A program made the translations under genes and the position numbers. Shown here piece after piece: positions 1-10,381 of a DNA stretch of 64,000 nucleotides; positions within the stretch are counted from its first letter, which is position 1; each line of letters opens with the position of its first letter. The stretch is taken from the NCBI GenBank assembly GCA_016169945.1, contig JADLSH010000315.1, positions 248,001 through 312,000 on the forward strand. The letters are read 5' to 3'. The stretch is from Trachythela sp. YZ-2020 (lineage: Eukaryota; Cnidaria; Anthozoa; Malacalcyonacea; Clavulariidae). The notes under the pieces are model-generated. The model worked only from the letters and a program-made list of their open reading frames with translations, did not search any database and had not been told where the DNA came from.

Positions 1-428
1 AACAAACAACCGCGAAGCTTTTGCATAGCAGTTGTATGTGTAGGTGGCCATGGCAGGACAAAGATACTGGATGTTATGTAACATGACTTTGCGGTTGATG
101 GAATTGAAGGCATTGGTTGCATCAACTAGGAGAAGGGCATCAGTTCCTTCATCATCAAATATTTCTGACATGGCGTGCACTGCAGCCTCACATCCAGCTT
201 GTTGACCAGCACATAGTTGTAAGTCGCCAGCACTCTGCACGATTTGAGGTTTGATCGTGGAAATGATGGCCTTTCCTATGATACGTCGCAGAACTTCCCC
301 AACTCCAATTGGACGGATACCGGGATTCTTGTCAAGAGGTATTAAACGACAAGATAAATAAGCTCCAATGCTCGATGGTTGGTTTTGTTGGATATCTAAC
401 TTTTGGGTCGCAAGCTTTCTTGCCATGG
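1..428 (-). pseudogene. Reverse transcriptase, C-proximal half of a split retroelement ORF
   Basis: Reading the minus strand from 428 to 1 gives one open frame with reverse-transcriptase blocks: a segment around RLIPLDKNPGIRPIGVGE, then EVLRRIIGKAI, then LLLVDATNAFNSINR, which carries the first catalytic Asp. This RT type is abundant in cnidarian genomes (from memory). The frame enters from the left window edge, so the C-terminus is not visible. The matching N-terminal half is at 6538-7195. The two join in frame at an ATGG if the intervening insertion and one copy of CCATGG are ignored, so this is one RT gene split by a later insertion. No function is expected today. Confidence 0.85.
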
Positions 429-444
429 ACGCGAGGGATCATCG

Positions 445-459
445 CCAGAAATCGTGACC
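445..459 (+). repeat. Left (sub)terminal inverted repeat of the 6.1-kb element
   Basis: CCAGAAATCGTGACC, matching the inverted right-end repeat at 6523-6537 in 14 of 15 positions. It starts 16 bp inside the presumed left edge of the insertion. Confidence 0.7.
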
Positions 460-1221
460 ATGCTCATTAATTATTCTCGCCCCAGCCTTCTTTAGTGCGC
501 GCAGTATGCAACAAAATGTATTAGAAAACATATGGAAGACCATTTTTAGTCTCCGATTATATATATTTTAGTACTGTTTAAACAAAAGATGTACCTCAGG
601 TGTGATTATCCAACACATAATCTAACTTAAAATCCAAATATTTGTTATTAAACTGTAAAAAACGTATTTCCTTTTTCAACTTGTACTTCGCATGCGATAC
701 TCGCGAGACCGCCATATATAAACTCTATTAATCCTGTCTAATTTGTCAATTTAAAATCCCTATTTAACAAAACAGATTGTGTTAGAGAAAAAGGTGAACC
801 TCGGACGAAATAATTCAATATAGTACCTATTCATTCTCGGTCCGTTTACCTCCTTAGTAAATAAATCGACATTTCCTTTATCCAGTTGAAAAGTGCGCAT
901 TTGATAACATAATGAGAACAGCCGGAATCGTAGCCTAAAATACTAAAATTCGGGAGACAATAACTTGCATAGTATTTTGTGTATAGGATCGACCAATACA
1001 TCAAAATACAGCTTGTAAACAATACAATTCAGATTTCAAATGACCGGAATCGAATTCAGTAAGGCTCGAGCATATTTTAGTGTTAAAGAACGCTGTTCGG
1101 TAGAACCACGGCACAATTTTGATCGAGCCCAGGCTGACTCAGATCAGCGGAGTATGTAAACATTTTAATGTTTGGCGCGGCTCCGCGGGTTTTTCAAAAA
1201 AAATACAATCGCAGTGAACAA

Positions 1222-4200
1222 ATGTCGGACGAATTGAATATTCATGAATATCTAAGATTCAAGTCAACCATAACATTTTCTTCGGAAGGATGTCTTTCCT
1301 ACGTTCGGAAGCAGAGTAGTAACGAAGTGTTTATTACTTTCTCGATCCCTTACGAGTTTTTAATCAAGTGGCACCAAATATTAGTAGTAAAAAAGCATTC
1401 TATATTTACCTACGTGGACTTGCTCTTCCTTTCGCAAAAGCTCCCATCTTGTACATTAAAAGAAGAGGGTAGAGTACGACTAGAACAGCGGCTGAAGCAG
1501 TTGGGTTACTCCGTTGTCAAGGCATGTACTGGGATATCAGGGAATAAAAGAATCAAGCTTCTTGAAAAGGTAAAGAAATTAGCTGTTTTTCGCTCTGAAG
1601 TACAAGACGTGAGCCAGCTTTCATCCAAAATCGACAATCTTGAAAAGGAGAACGCAGAATTAAAGGAAAAGATTCAAACCCTTGAAGGTCAATGTGACAG
1701 TCTTCTGCAAGAAGTTGCAAAGTTCAAGACTGATAAACAGCATGCAGCTGAACTTGGGCAAACATGTGATGAATTATCACATCAGAATGCAACATTGAAA
1801 GAATATATTGATGCTCTTGTAGACAGAGACTGCTGTAAACACTGTGATTCATCCTACAATAATAATGGACGTCCATATAATGAAGTAAGTTACAGCCAAA
1901 AACAACGAAAGCTAAAAGAATTAAAAACAAATGCAGAAAAGGCCCTCTGGTTTCTTCAGTCATTTGGATTTAATTTAGACAAGCTATCCCTTGTTGATTC
2001 TGTAAGTGGGGAGAAGGCAACTCTGAAGTTCAATGGTGGGAAAAAATCTGCTTATGAGTTCCTTTCAGAGGAGGATAAAGACAAGGTCAGGAATGTTGTG
2101 TACATTATGGACAAGTTTTGTGTGAGTGATGCAGCGTACCACGAGTTCAGTATGACCAACCAAGAAGGACTTCCTCGTAGCTATTTAATAAAGCAATGTA
2201 GACATGATCTCAACAAAGTTTACAGCATTTCTAGAACTCCTGGAGAATGGCCTGGGGCACAGCTGAGTTTTAAAGATGAACTCCACCATCAACTTTCAAA
2301 GCAGGTATTTTATTGCATCAGCAAAGTGCTGATTATAATATACAGACATAATATTATAAAAAGATGTAACATGTTTACTTGCAACTATATAGTGTGTGAG
2401 ATCAGACTTTGCGGTCTAAGAGCAGAGTATCTAGTATATGCATTTGGTTTGAGATAGGGTTTCTATTTCAGTATCGAGTAGGTATAGGCATAACAAAGTG
2501 CCAATTTGAATTTATATTTCAACCCCATAAAATAGAGTCATGTTAATACAGCCCATTACTGTATACTGTCTGGTATGAAAAATTTATTGTATAATCCCTC
2601 ACTCGTCTTGTATAACAATTAGATGGAGATGCTTGGAGACAAAATGCTGACTACACAATCAGTAAAGATCAGTGGGGATGGAGCTAAAATGTCAAGGTTG
2701 ACTAATTTTGTGGTTTTGTCATTTGCCCTTCTATCTGAGGGAGAAAAGGTCATGTCGACAAAGGGTATGGAGTGTATTTAAACACATTTTGTAATTACTA
2801 GCATCAGCTTACAGTTTCTTTATATATGGTATGTATTAAAATAGTCAAGAATATAATATACAAATATAATTGAAGTTTCAATTAAAGGTATTCACCCAGT
2901 TGCAATCCTAAGTGGGAAAGAGGACTACTGTGTGTTGCAGACTGCTGGAAAGGATATTTTTAAAGAAATTAATGACCTGATTTCAATTGGAAAAATGAAT
3001 GTCAATGGCAAGGAAATCAAGTTACAATTTTTCCTTGGAGGGGATTATAAGGTTTGTTATTGAACTAGTCCATTAAAATCCCAATCTCTTTGAGCTGTGT
3101 AGACAGAATTTATTACTAAAATTTCAGGTCTGAGTATTTAATTGCATTGTTAGTTGATAACCCTTGATGCAATAAGCCAATATTGATCATATTGAAATTG
3201 ATATTTGTTCACATGGTAGGACTAAGCAGCCCTAAAATTATCTTGCTATATTAAAGTAACACATTTGTATTTATTATATTTTAGTTTCTTCTTACCTTAT
3301 TGGGGATGAATGCTGCCAATTCAAAATATGCTTGTATATATTGTAAAGTTGCTTCGTCTCAAAGGTACCATAATTTATCAGTTCCAATCACACAATCTGG
3401 TTTAAAGTCCTATTTTCTCTTTGATGCATGTTGATGTATGTTATTCTAGATCTTTATATATAAATTCATTAAATCACATACACCAGGAAGAGAATTGAAT
3501 TTCCCAGAATTACAACCTTTTCTTCGAAAATAGGCTTCCAAAAGCTTAATTAATTAACACACCAGGTCGCTTTAAACAATGAATCAAATAATTGTCATAA
3601 ATCCTTTCTAGATCGGATATGTCAAAAGCAAAAGATTTTTATTGGTGTGACGAAATGGTCAGGACCATTCAGGAAATACAGGAATTGTCTTTGCAAACCA
3701 GCGGTGAGAAATTTGGCTGCATTCATCCTCCACTGATCAGAATTCCACTGTGCAACATTGTTCCCGATGAGTTGCATTTAATGCTAAGAATAACAGGTAT
3801 TATACCTCAGTGCCATTTATATAATACCCTTTATTCAAACTGATATTTTAAATAGTGTGTGAGGAATTTATGAATGTCTGTTATCCAAATGTTAGAAATA
3901 CAACAAAAATTGATGCCTCCACTTATATTAAGTTATATTATCAAATGATACCCAGTACAAAATATTATGTTTTATAGATAAGCTTGAAAAAAATATCATC
4001 CATAGCACCATAAGGAGAGATAAAAAGGCTGAAATGTGCAATAAAGGGATTGAAAAGGATATCTTTCAAAATAACCTTCTTAAGGCTACCAGGAAGTGTG
4101 GGGTTACTTTTAATATATGGCAAAAGCCTGATGAGAACGGCAACTCGACGGACAAGTACGATTGGACCAGCATGATGGGAGATGACAAGAAAAAGATTTT

Positions 4201-5240
4201 GTACAACTTGCCAGACACATTCACAGAATTTGTTTCACCTGCTACCCTTGACACTGTTACTAAAATTTGGGAGGTAATTAAACTAATTATCCCCTATAGG
4301 CAATATCTTGCCTCTATTGTACTGCATTGGTACAAGATGTGTGTGACTAAACCAGCAACAAATACAATAATGACAACTGTATAATGACAATTGCTGTCAT
4401 ATTTTTTAGAATTTCCAAGAGGTATACAGTGTGATTAACTCATGGAGCCCTTGTGAGGAAAAAGTTGAACAATTTTTTGGACAGGCAAGTTCCTAACTAA
4501 TTTTGTGTGCTATTTCTGCCCTTCCTGTGGGAAAAAGTTAGATGGAATGACCCTATGCATCACTGACTCTAACCCACACCCTAACCGTGCAATGGTGGCT
4601 GTTAATTACCGATATTGGTTGATTTACAGCCTTAGCCAACAGTGACATACATATGCCACTCTTAAGAGTCATCCCATCTAATGACTACCTAATTCTCATT
4701 TGTGTGACTGTTTGTCTTCTATATATCTTGTAGGCAACAGCATGGGTAAAACTGTTTCTAACCCTTGGTGGTATTGAAGAAGGCTATGGTAATGCAAACA
4801 TCACACCATATATACACATCATGTGCTATCATATGCCATTCTTTTTAGCTACAAGTGGTGTTAAATGTTTTACCGGACAAGGGGTTGAGAAGGTAAATGA
4901 TGTGATTCGAAGACTTTACCACCAAAAAAGCAACAAGTATGATACATGCAAAGATGGTCTTCAAGCTGTAAAAAGGCTTGACGACCTACAAGAATTTGAT
5001 AGAAAACCCAGAGGGTACCAGCAACATGATGCATCATACTGGAATGAAGGGATAATGGAAGAAAGGAAGAAACGACCACGACTTAGTGTAACCCCCCGGG
5101 ATGATGGTGAGGAGAATGTTGACAATATGAGTGAGTCAGAATTGAAAACAAAACTGAAGGAGATGGGAGTTAAAACTCGGGTTAGGAATGTGGGAAAACT
5201 AAGACAACTTTTGAAGGATGTCATTTTTGCTGCCTCATAA
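1222..5240 (+). CDS. RAG1/CMC-like DDE transposase-family protein, 8 exons
   Basis: Exons 1222-2304, 2623-2764, 2888-3051, 3285-3364, 3612-3796, 3978-4273, 4410-4484 and 4734-5240 join in frame to 843 residues. All introns are GT-AG except the seventh, which has a GC donor at 4485. An in-frame ATG at 1168 would add 18 residues. Residues ~150-195 form a coiled coil, followed by a CxxC (DCCKHC). Then come D380 (SGDGAKMS), D461 (GGDYK), CxxC at 480/483, LH at 544-545 (PDELH), H703-x4-H708 and E727 (QGVEKVND). RAG1 has D600, D708, C727/C730, H937/H942 and E962, so several spacings nearly coincide; CACTA-Mirage-Chapaev transposases share the CxxC, LH and HxxxH plan. Residues ~800-835 resemble a SAP DNA-binding motif. 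I recognise the family as multicopy in cnidarian genomes (memory) but know no name for it. DNA cleavage activity is inference. Confidence 0.75.
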
Positions 5241-5304
5241 AGCACAGCTACTACAGGCTGTGGGTATAGTACATGTATAATAAGTGTTAGGTATAAACAA
5301 TTTT

Positions 5305-6423
5305 TTATATATTATTAATATTACATGCTCTTTTTACAAAATATACACTAAGTTTCTCACAATAGAGTATTGGAGCCTTCTTCAGTGTCCCATCATCCCC
5401 CACCACAAAATCCTTTGACCCAGACTTGCTGAGATATGGCCTTACTCTGACAGGAAAGTCAATAGCAAATCCCTCACCATGTTGGTTTAAAAAGTAATAC
5501 CAGTGTGTAGGTAAACTTGTAAACCTTTCAAAGTCATTCTTCTCCAGTAAGAAGGCTCCCCTTTCCTTGGCTGCTCTACCTTTGCCTCTTGAAAGGAATC
5601 TCCACACATCAAGTTGGAAAGGCACATAGATATGGGTATCAACCCCACACGACTTTAGTCCATGAAGAATGCCCGACTGGAAAGATAGACAGCATTCATC
5701 TACTTTACTCTCATCTGGTTGTGGATAATCATAACTCCTGTGAAAAGCACAACACATAATATGTTTACAATTTCAAACTACATTATTGCTTAACTTGAAA
5801 TTTTGTTAAAAGTATTCACTAAATATTTACTGTAGTGAGCAACATAATATGAGTTGGCACAAAATGAACAAGGCATATTGGGCAAAAAGGAAACAGCTGA
5901 TCTGCCTGATCATAATCTGAAAATTATGATATAATATGGGGGTTGACTACATCACGGGCGTTCGTTGTGGTTCTTAACCTAATCCTAACCCTAAGTGTGT
6001 TGACGTCACCCACAACGAACGCCCGTGAGTTAGTAAAATCGTATAACATGCGCCATTTACCTCAGCAAAGTCTCGTTTAAATTATCTTCTGGCTCCCAAG
6101 TAGATTCCACTGTTGGATAACCAACCCATTTCACTAAATATTCTCTCTAAAATATAATTAGAATGCGCAAAATTAGTTGCTATAGAACATGCCATTTTAA
6201 AAATATTTCAAGATTTCAAAATAATGAAAATATGCACAACAGCAAAAGCTAAAATCACAAGTACCGTAGCTTGTTGTCCATTTCTCCTCACGATCAGCCT
6301 CTCCGCTTCAAAAAACTTTCCCTTCCCCATTCTACGCTTATGAATTTGCGTATGAATATTGCACAAATTATGCAAAGAAGCATACGAAATAGCTGGTTTT
6401 GCGCCCCGTGTTTTGTCGGCCAT
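5305..6423 (-). CDS. Chromodomain protein, 3 exons, convergent partner of the transposase-like gene
   Basis: Exons 6423-6265, 6146-6061 and 5737-5305 (minus strand, all GT-AG) join in frame to 225 residues. Residues ~37-82 form a chromodomain split by intron 1: FFEAERLIVRRNG, then REYLVKWVGYP, then STWEPEDNL. These carry the aromatic positions (first F/Y, W of VKW, W of TWEPE) that in HP1/Polycomb-type domains cage methyl-lysine. The remaining ~140 residues (Trp- and Phe-rich, e.g. LDVWRFLSRGKGRAA) match nothing I recognise. The stop codon lies 64 bp from the stop of the transposase-like gene, and the start lies ~115 bp inside the right inverted repeat, so the gene is clearly element cargo. 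A role in steering insertion to modified chromatin is plausible, as for chromoviral integrases, but not shown. Confidence 0.8.
5952..6028. repeat. Perfect 19-bp inverted repeat (hairpin) in intron 2
   Basis: TCACGGGCGTTCGTTGTGG at 5952-5970 is exactly inverted at 6010-6028. The 39-bp loop contains AACCTAATCCTAACCCTAA, a short telomere-like run also seen in the small elements at 52799 and 54939. It is probably a miniature foldback insertion in the chromodomain gene intron. Confidence 0.7.
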
Positions 6424-6522
6424 TCTTCCGAAAATTCAGTAATTCAAATGGTGTTACTGCTGACCAATTGCGACAGACGCACGCTTTTGGTATAACCGCT
6501 GACCGTAAACAGTGGGCGTCGG

Positions 6523-6537
6523 GGTTACGATTTCTGG
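6523..6537 (-). repeat. Right terminal inverted repeat of the 6.1-kb element
   Basis: On the minus strand this reads CCAGAAATCGTAACC. It directly abuts the CCATGG duplication at 6538-6543. Confidence 0.75.
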
Positions 6538-7195
6538 CCATGGTACGGAGATCTTTTCCGGCAGCACCATAGTTTCGGGACACAAGAATATGGCGCCAAC
6601 CAAGAGCATCTAGACCAGAAGGGCCGGCTGAACCATTGGTGTTTAATGCTGCTCTGGATATAGTTGACTCGTCGATGTTCGCGAACAAGGCAGAATCAAC
6701 AAAAGGTATCTCACCAGTTATCATGACAGAGGCATCAGCGGGTTTAGCTTCAGGGTGTTTCTTTTTCAGATCTTCATAGACATCATCCGTAAGAGGTAGC
6801 ACACCTCCCTGGGATTCTTGATCCAGCAGACGTAGTGCTGCATTAACTTTCCCTTGAAACATCAGGTTTGAGAAAGTCTTTGATAATTGTGCAGGCGACA
6901 TACACTTTTTCGATGTAGACAACGTTGTCTGAATAGTTCTGCATTCGCGAAGTAGTGCATCGAAATCACCAAGTTCCCACAGGTGTAAGCGCCTCTTCAG
7001 ACAGAGGGTATGTTCTTTCGACTTTGACTTGAAACTAGGTTTCTGGAGAAGAAGAGCCGGCATTATCATTACCGCCTTTATCGCGATGCCTTGTAAATCT
7101 GCAGAATCACAGTTCCAGGCGCTGACGAGTCTGTCAGTTTCTTTCACATATGCTTTCCCAGCAGCTCCACTTGGTATTGCATTTACATTACACAC
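6538..7195 (-). pseudogene. Reverse transcriptase, N-proximal half of the split retroelement ORF
   Basis: The minus-strand frame includes AGPSGLDALGWRHIL, the lead-in to the palm domain in this RT family, and runs to GAAGKDLRTM, where the 6.1-kb element interrupts it. The continuation is at 428-1 on the same strand. The upstream side is cut by a MITE at 7201-7431, and the sequence beyond belongs to a different RT type, so the true N-terminus is missing. A 3' fragment of the same RT family reappears at 50536-50967. Confidence 0.85.
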
Positions 7196-7200
7196 ATTTA

Positions 7201-7431
7201 CGCCTGTATTCTAAAAGCTCACTCACACTCACACTCAAAGAGTGAAGGTTCGATCTGAGCTTCCCTTGAGTGTCAGTGCTGTTTTTGAATAGCTGAAGGG
7301 TTAGTGCCGTACCTTACTATGCGAGTACTCAACCTCCCGCTATTCAAAAACAACATTGACACTCAAGGGAAGCTCAGATTGAACCTCCACTCTTTGAGTG
7401 TGAGTGTGAGTGAGCTTTTAGAATACAGGCG
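7201..7431. mobile_element. Harbinger-type MITE with ~100-bp near-perfect foldback arms
   Basis: It begins CGCCTGTATTCTAAAAGC and ends with its inverse complement; the arms (7201-7299 and 7336-7431) pair almost throughout. The flanks are TTA on both sides (7198-7200 and 7432-7434), as expected for PIF/Harbinger (3-bp TWA duplication). The same terminus occurs at 52976 directly upstream of a Harbinger transposase relic, so this MITE is probably a non-autonomous derivative of that family. Confidence 0.85.
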
Positions 7432-7434
7432 TTA

Positions 7435-7690
7435 GTCTAATAAATGGAGAAGTTCGTCAATTTCCAGCTTGTGCCGAGCAATCCATTCGATAGCTTTGCT
7501 AAAAGTTTCGAATGTCTTACATTAACTGGAACAACCATTGGCATACAACGATCATAGTAAAATAATCCACGTCATGTAATGCCTAAAAGTGGGTAGTCAT
7601 TTGGATCAATCGGTATGATTCGAAAAGCACTTTTGATTTTTTTACCACGAGCAGCCAAGTCCCGAATAGTTTGCCCGTATTTCAGGAGGG
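7435..7690 (-). pseudogene. DIRS-like reverse transcriptase fragment
   Basis: The minus strand from 7690 reads GQTIRDLAARGKKIKSAFR then IIPIDPNDYPLLG, the RT block with the first catalytic region typical of DIRS-type elements. A stop follows (LLGIT*), then FYYDRCMP, and after a frameshift a stretch resembling KAIEWIARHKLEIDELLHLL. It is broken by at least one stop and one frameshift and ends at the MITE. Confidence 0.7.
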
Positions 7691-7853
7691 CGGGGGCCTC
7701 GTGCGGGTATTTTTGTGTGTGGACGCCGACTAAAAAATGGAATGCTTGCAGCCAAACATCCTCCTAGAATTAATGTATCTCAGAACATGAGGAATCTTAG
7801 AACTTTTTAAAATCCGAGGTGTAAGACAGATCGGTTCAAGAAATCATTTATAG
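7691..7853. other. Unassigned spacer
   Basis: No coding pattern seen. TTATAG at 7848-7853 is the left copy of a likely target duplication for the next element. Confidence 0.5.
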
Positions 7854-9743
7854 TATGGCGTCATATTACCGCCAATATTCATGATTGCCATCATTCAACA
7901 TGTTTCCGACATTGAAGTTATTTTGGGCATTGAAGTTGTTTATTATTCAACATATTTTCGACATTGAAGTTAAATCGGACATTGAACATGTATATTATTC
8001 AACACATTTTCGACATTGAAGTTAAATCGGACATTGAACATACCGATTATTCAGCACTCATCAGAAGTTGAATGTTCGAAATATGTTGAAAATTAATCAA
8101 CACATGAATATTGGCGGCGATAGATCATTGCGTGAGATGTCCGCCAATATTAATTAACATAATTCCCATCACCCCCCGGTACAGACACAAGGAAAAATAT
8201 CAGATTCGCTGTGTAGTTTCAAACAGTGGTTTCAAACCAAGGTATAGTGCGAGTCCGTTTCTGGCGCACGAAAAACAGAGATTTCTCACGCTATATTTAC
8301 TGTATGCATGCGTACCTTATAAAAATAGAAAACGACAGGACCAAGACGTAAAAACTTTAGTTCACGGTACCGTATGTAAATTTGAAATAAAAAACTTGAA
8401 TTACAATTAGTGGTGAGGAAGACCAAAATGGAAACTATAAAGCTTATTTTGAAATTAGACTCCTCATAATAATACATGTATTTTTGCAATTAATTAAATA
8501 TTGTATATGGCGACTTAAGTCATTACCATTGTCATTGAAAGACTTAGGAGTTATCTTTTGTTACCGCATTGTCGAGGTTTGTAGGAGCATCTTGCTTGGC
8601 CAATAATTTTAATTTGGGCTATATATAGCGATAATGATTTGAATGAAGGCACAACGTGAGCTGACTCTTCCATGAGGGCTATATACTTTTAATTGTTTGA
8701 ATTGCGTTTCGCTTTCGGGTTGGGATAAGTTTGTTTGAGAGTGCTTATCCGAGTTAGAAAATGCAGTTTCAAACTTTCAAGAAGTGGGTTCGCCGTTTGC
8801 ACACGGTTAGGATTACAACCCCAGTTAACATTAATCACACCACTATGATAAACAATGGACAAACACTGACAGTCACTTTGTATATTACGAGACAATTTCA
8901 TGTCACTGGGTATTCGCTGCTAAGCTTTACCCACGAATTGCGGTTTACCATTAACTCTTATTCCTGCAGTATGATACTTGATGAATCCCTTCAATGTTAC
9001 ATGTCACAATTTCACAAGCGTGTTTCAGTTTGGAAGAATTTGTTTGGAAGCCTCTCGCAGTCTCACTAGACGCTAGAGGTATATATTGAACTCATAATTG
9101 AAGCGATTCAGTTTCTCGACGATGCTCTATGCATATACTGTTGGGATTTATTGAGGTTTCAGCGTCGGTGGTGCCGTGGTGATCTTATAAACTAATAACT
9201 TTTCGGTCTTTTCCTTTTGTGTATGTATTGTTCACGCTCTCATTAAATTATAGGTCGTATCACGGCGACTGAAGTTATACTAGTTAATCTTGCTCGTGTC
9301 GTTCTTATATTTAGTTTTAGACTTCATAAATTCTATAAAAGCTGATGTTACTGTTACTTTATAAACAATTCCCTATTTCGTGCGCCAGAAACGGACTTGA
9401 AACTATTAAACACGGCCAATCTGATATTTTCCCTTTGTCTGTACCGGGGGGGGGGGGGGGGGGTAATTTGAATTATGTTAATTAATATTGGCGGACATTT
9501 CACGCTATGATCTATCGCCGCCAATATTCAACTTCTCATCACCATGTGTTGATTAATTTTCAACATATTTCGAACATTCAACTTCTGATGAGTGCTGAAT
9601 AATCGGTATGTTCAATGTCCGATTTAACTTCAATGTCGAAAATGTGTTGAATAATATACATGTTCAATGTCCGATTTAACTTCAATGTCGGAAACATGTT
9701 GAATGATGGCAATCATGAATATTGGCGGTAATATGACGCCATA
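7854..9743. mobile_element. 1.9-kb foldback transposon with ~400-bp inverted arms
   Basis: The left arm begins TATGGCGTCATATTACCGCC and the right end is its inverse complement. The arms run roughly 7854-8275 and 9380-9743 and differ by small indels and a long G run (about 9447-9465). TTATAG lies directly outside both ends (7848-7853 and 9744-9749), a 6-bp target duplication. Each arm contains ~55-bp tandem subrepeats built on the phrases TTCGACATTGAAGTT and CGGACATTGAACAT. The centre (8280-9380) has only small unremarkable ORFs, including 102 codons at 8761-9069 that I do not regard as a gene. Superfamily unknown; non-autonomous. Confidence 0.85.
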
Positions 9744-9749
9744 TTATAG

Positions 9750-10363
9750 TACATTTCGCTGACATTTTTAACTTAGATTCATAATTTTATATTTTTTCTT
9801 AATTGCGCAAAATTTATGTTATATTTACAAGATTAATTCATTGTACAATATGAACTCCCTTGTGACTTAATTAGGGCGACAGTGCACACAAGATCCGTAA
9901 AACGACAGTCCTATATCAGTAGACGCCAATGACATGATATCGATAAACTAAACTATATTAAGACTCGTTCAGTCGCCGTTTATTATGGGAAAGTTATTTT
10001 CTCCTCGAAAGTTTACACGAAATCTTAAAACTGTGGTTCAGTTTGCACATTAAGCGCTCTTTACTATGACCAAGCAAATTGTAAAGTTTGGATATTTATG
10101 CAAATTCTCAAGACGTAATTATTATATCGAAGTTTAATATATGCAGCTTTAAGTAATAACCAATAAGAACTCAGTATTTTACGTTGGCAGACGAATTGAC
10201 AAGCTGCAACCAATAAAAATCAGCAATTTTACGTCTCGTTAATGATATTAATGAAGCTACTATTATGACAAGTTGGCAGATTAATTGTTGAATATACGCA
10301 TAAGTAGCATCTGTCATTTGTGCTGTTGATCGACTCAAGAGAGCTCCACAAACGAGCTCGAGT
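9750..10363. other. AT-rich gap upstream of the GPCR
   Basis: No gene or repeat family recognised. It presumably contains the promoter and 5' UTR of the GPCR, but no confident promoter element is visible. Confidence 0.4.
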
Positions 10364-10381
10364 TTGTTCTTAAATTTCAAA

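Larger units (their letters stand above)
429..6537. mobile_element. ~6.1-kb candidate DNA transposon carrying two convergent spliced genes
   Basis: The segment interrupts an RT reading frame. CCATGG stands at both edges (423-428 and 6538-6543), and removing the segment plus one CCATGG restores the RT frame exactly. A 15-bp inverted repeat, CCAGAAATCGTRACC, lies at 445-459 and, inverted, at 6523-6537 (14 of 15 match). The right repeat abuts the duplication directly, whereas the left one is preceded by 16 extra bases (429-444), so the left terminus is uncertain. Inside are a DDE-type transposase-like gene (plus strand) and a chromodomain gene (minus strand), stop to stop 64 bp apart. Insertion and target duplication are directly visible; calling it a transposon mobilised by its own genes is inference. 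Confidence 0.75.

Noticed and set aside
5975..5995. CCTAACCCTAA text as an interstitial telomere
   Set aside because: Only two to three imperfect units, explained as the loop of a small inverted element.
8761..9069. 102-codon ORF inside the foldback element
   Set aside because: Low-complexity composition, no domain, and it sits in a non-autonomous element.
9446..9466. Long G run as a G-quadruplex regulatory site
   Set aside because: Simple homopolymer expansion within a foldback arm; the left arm has a short version, so it is better explained by slippage.
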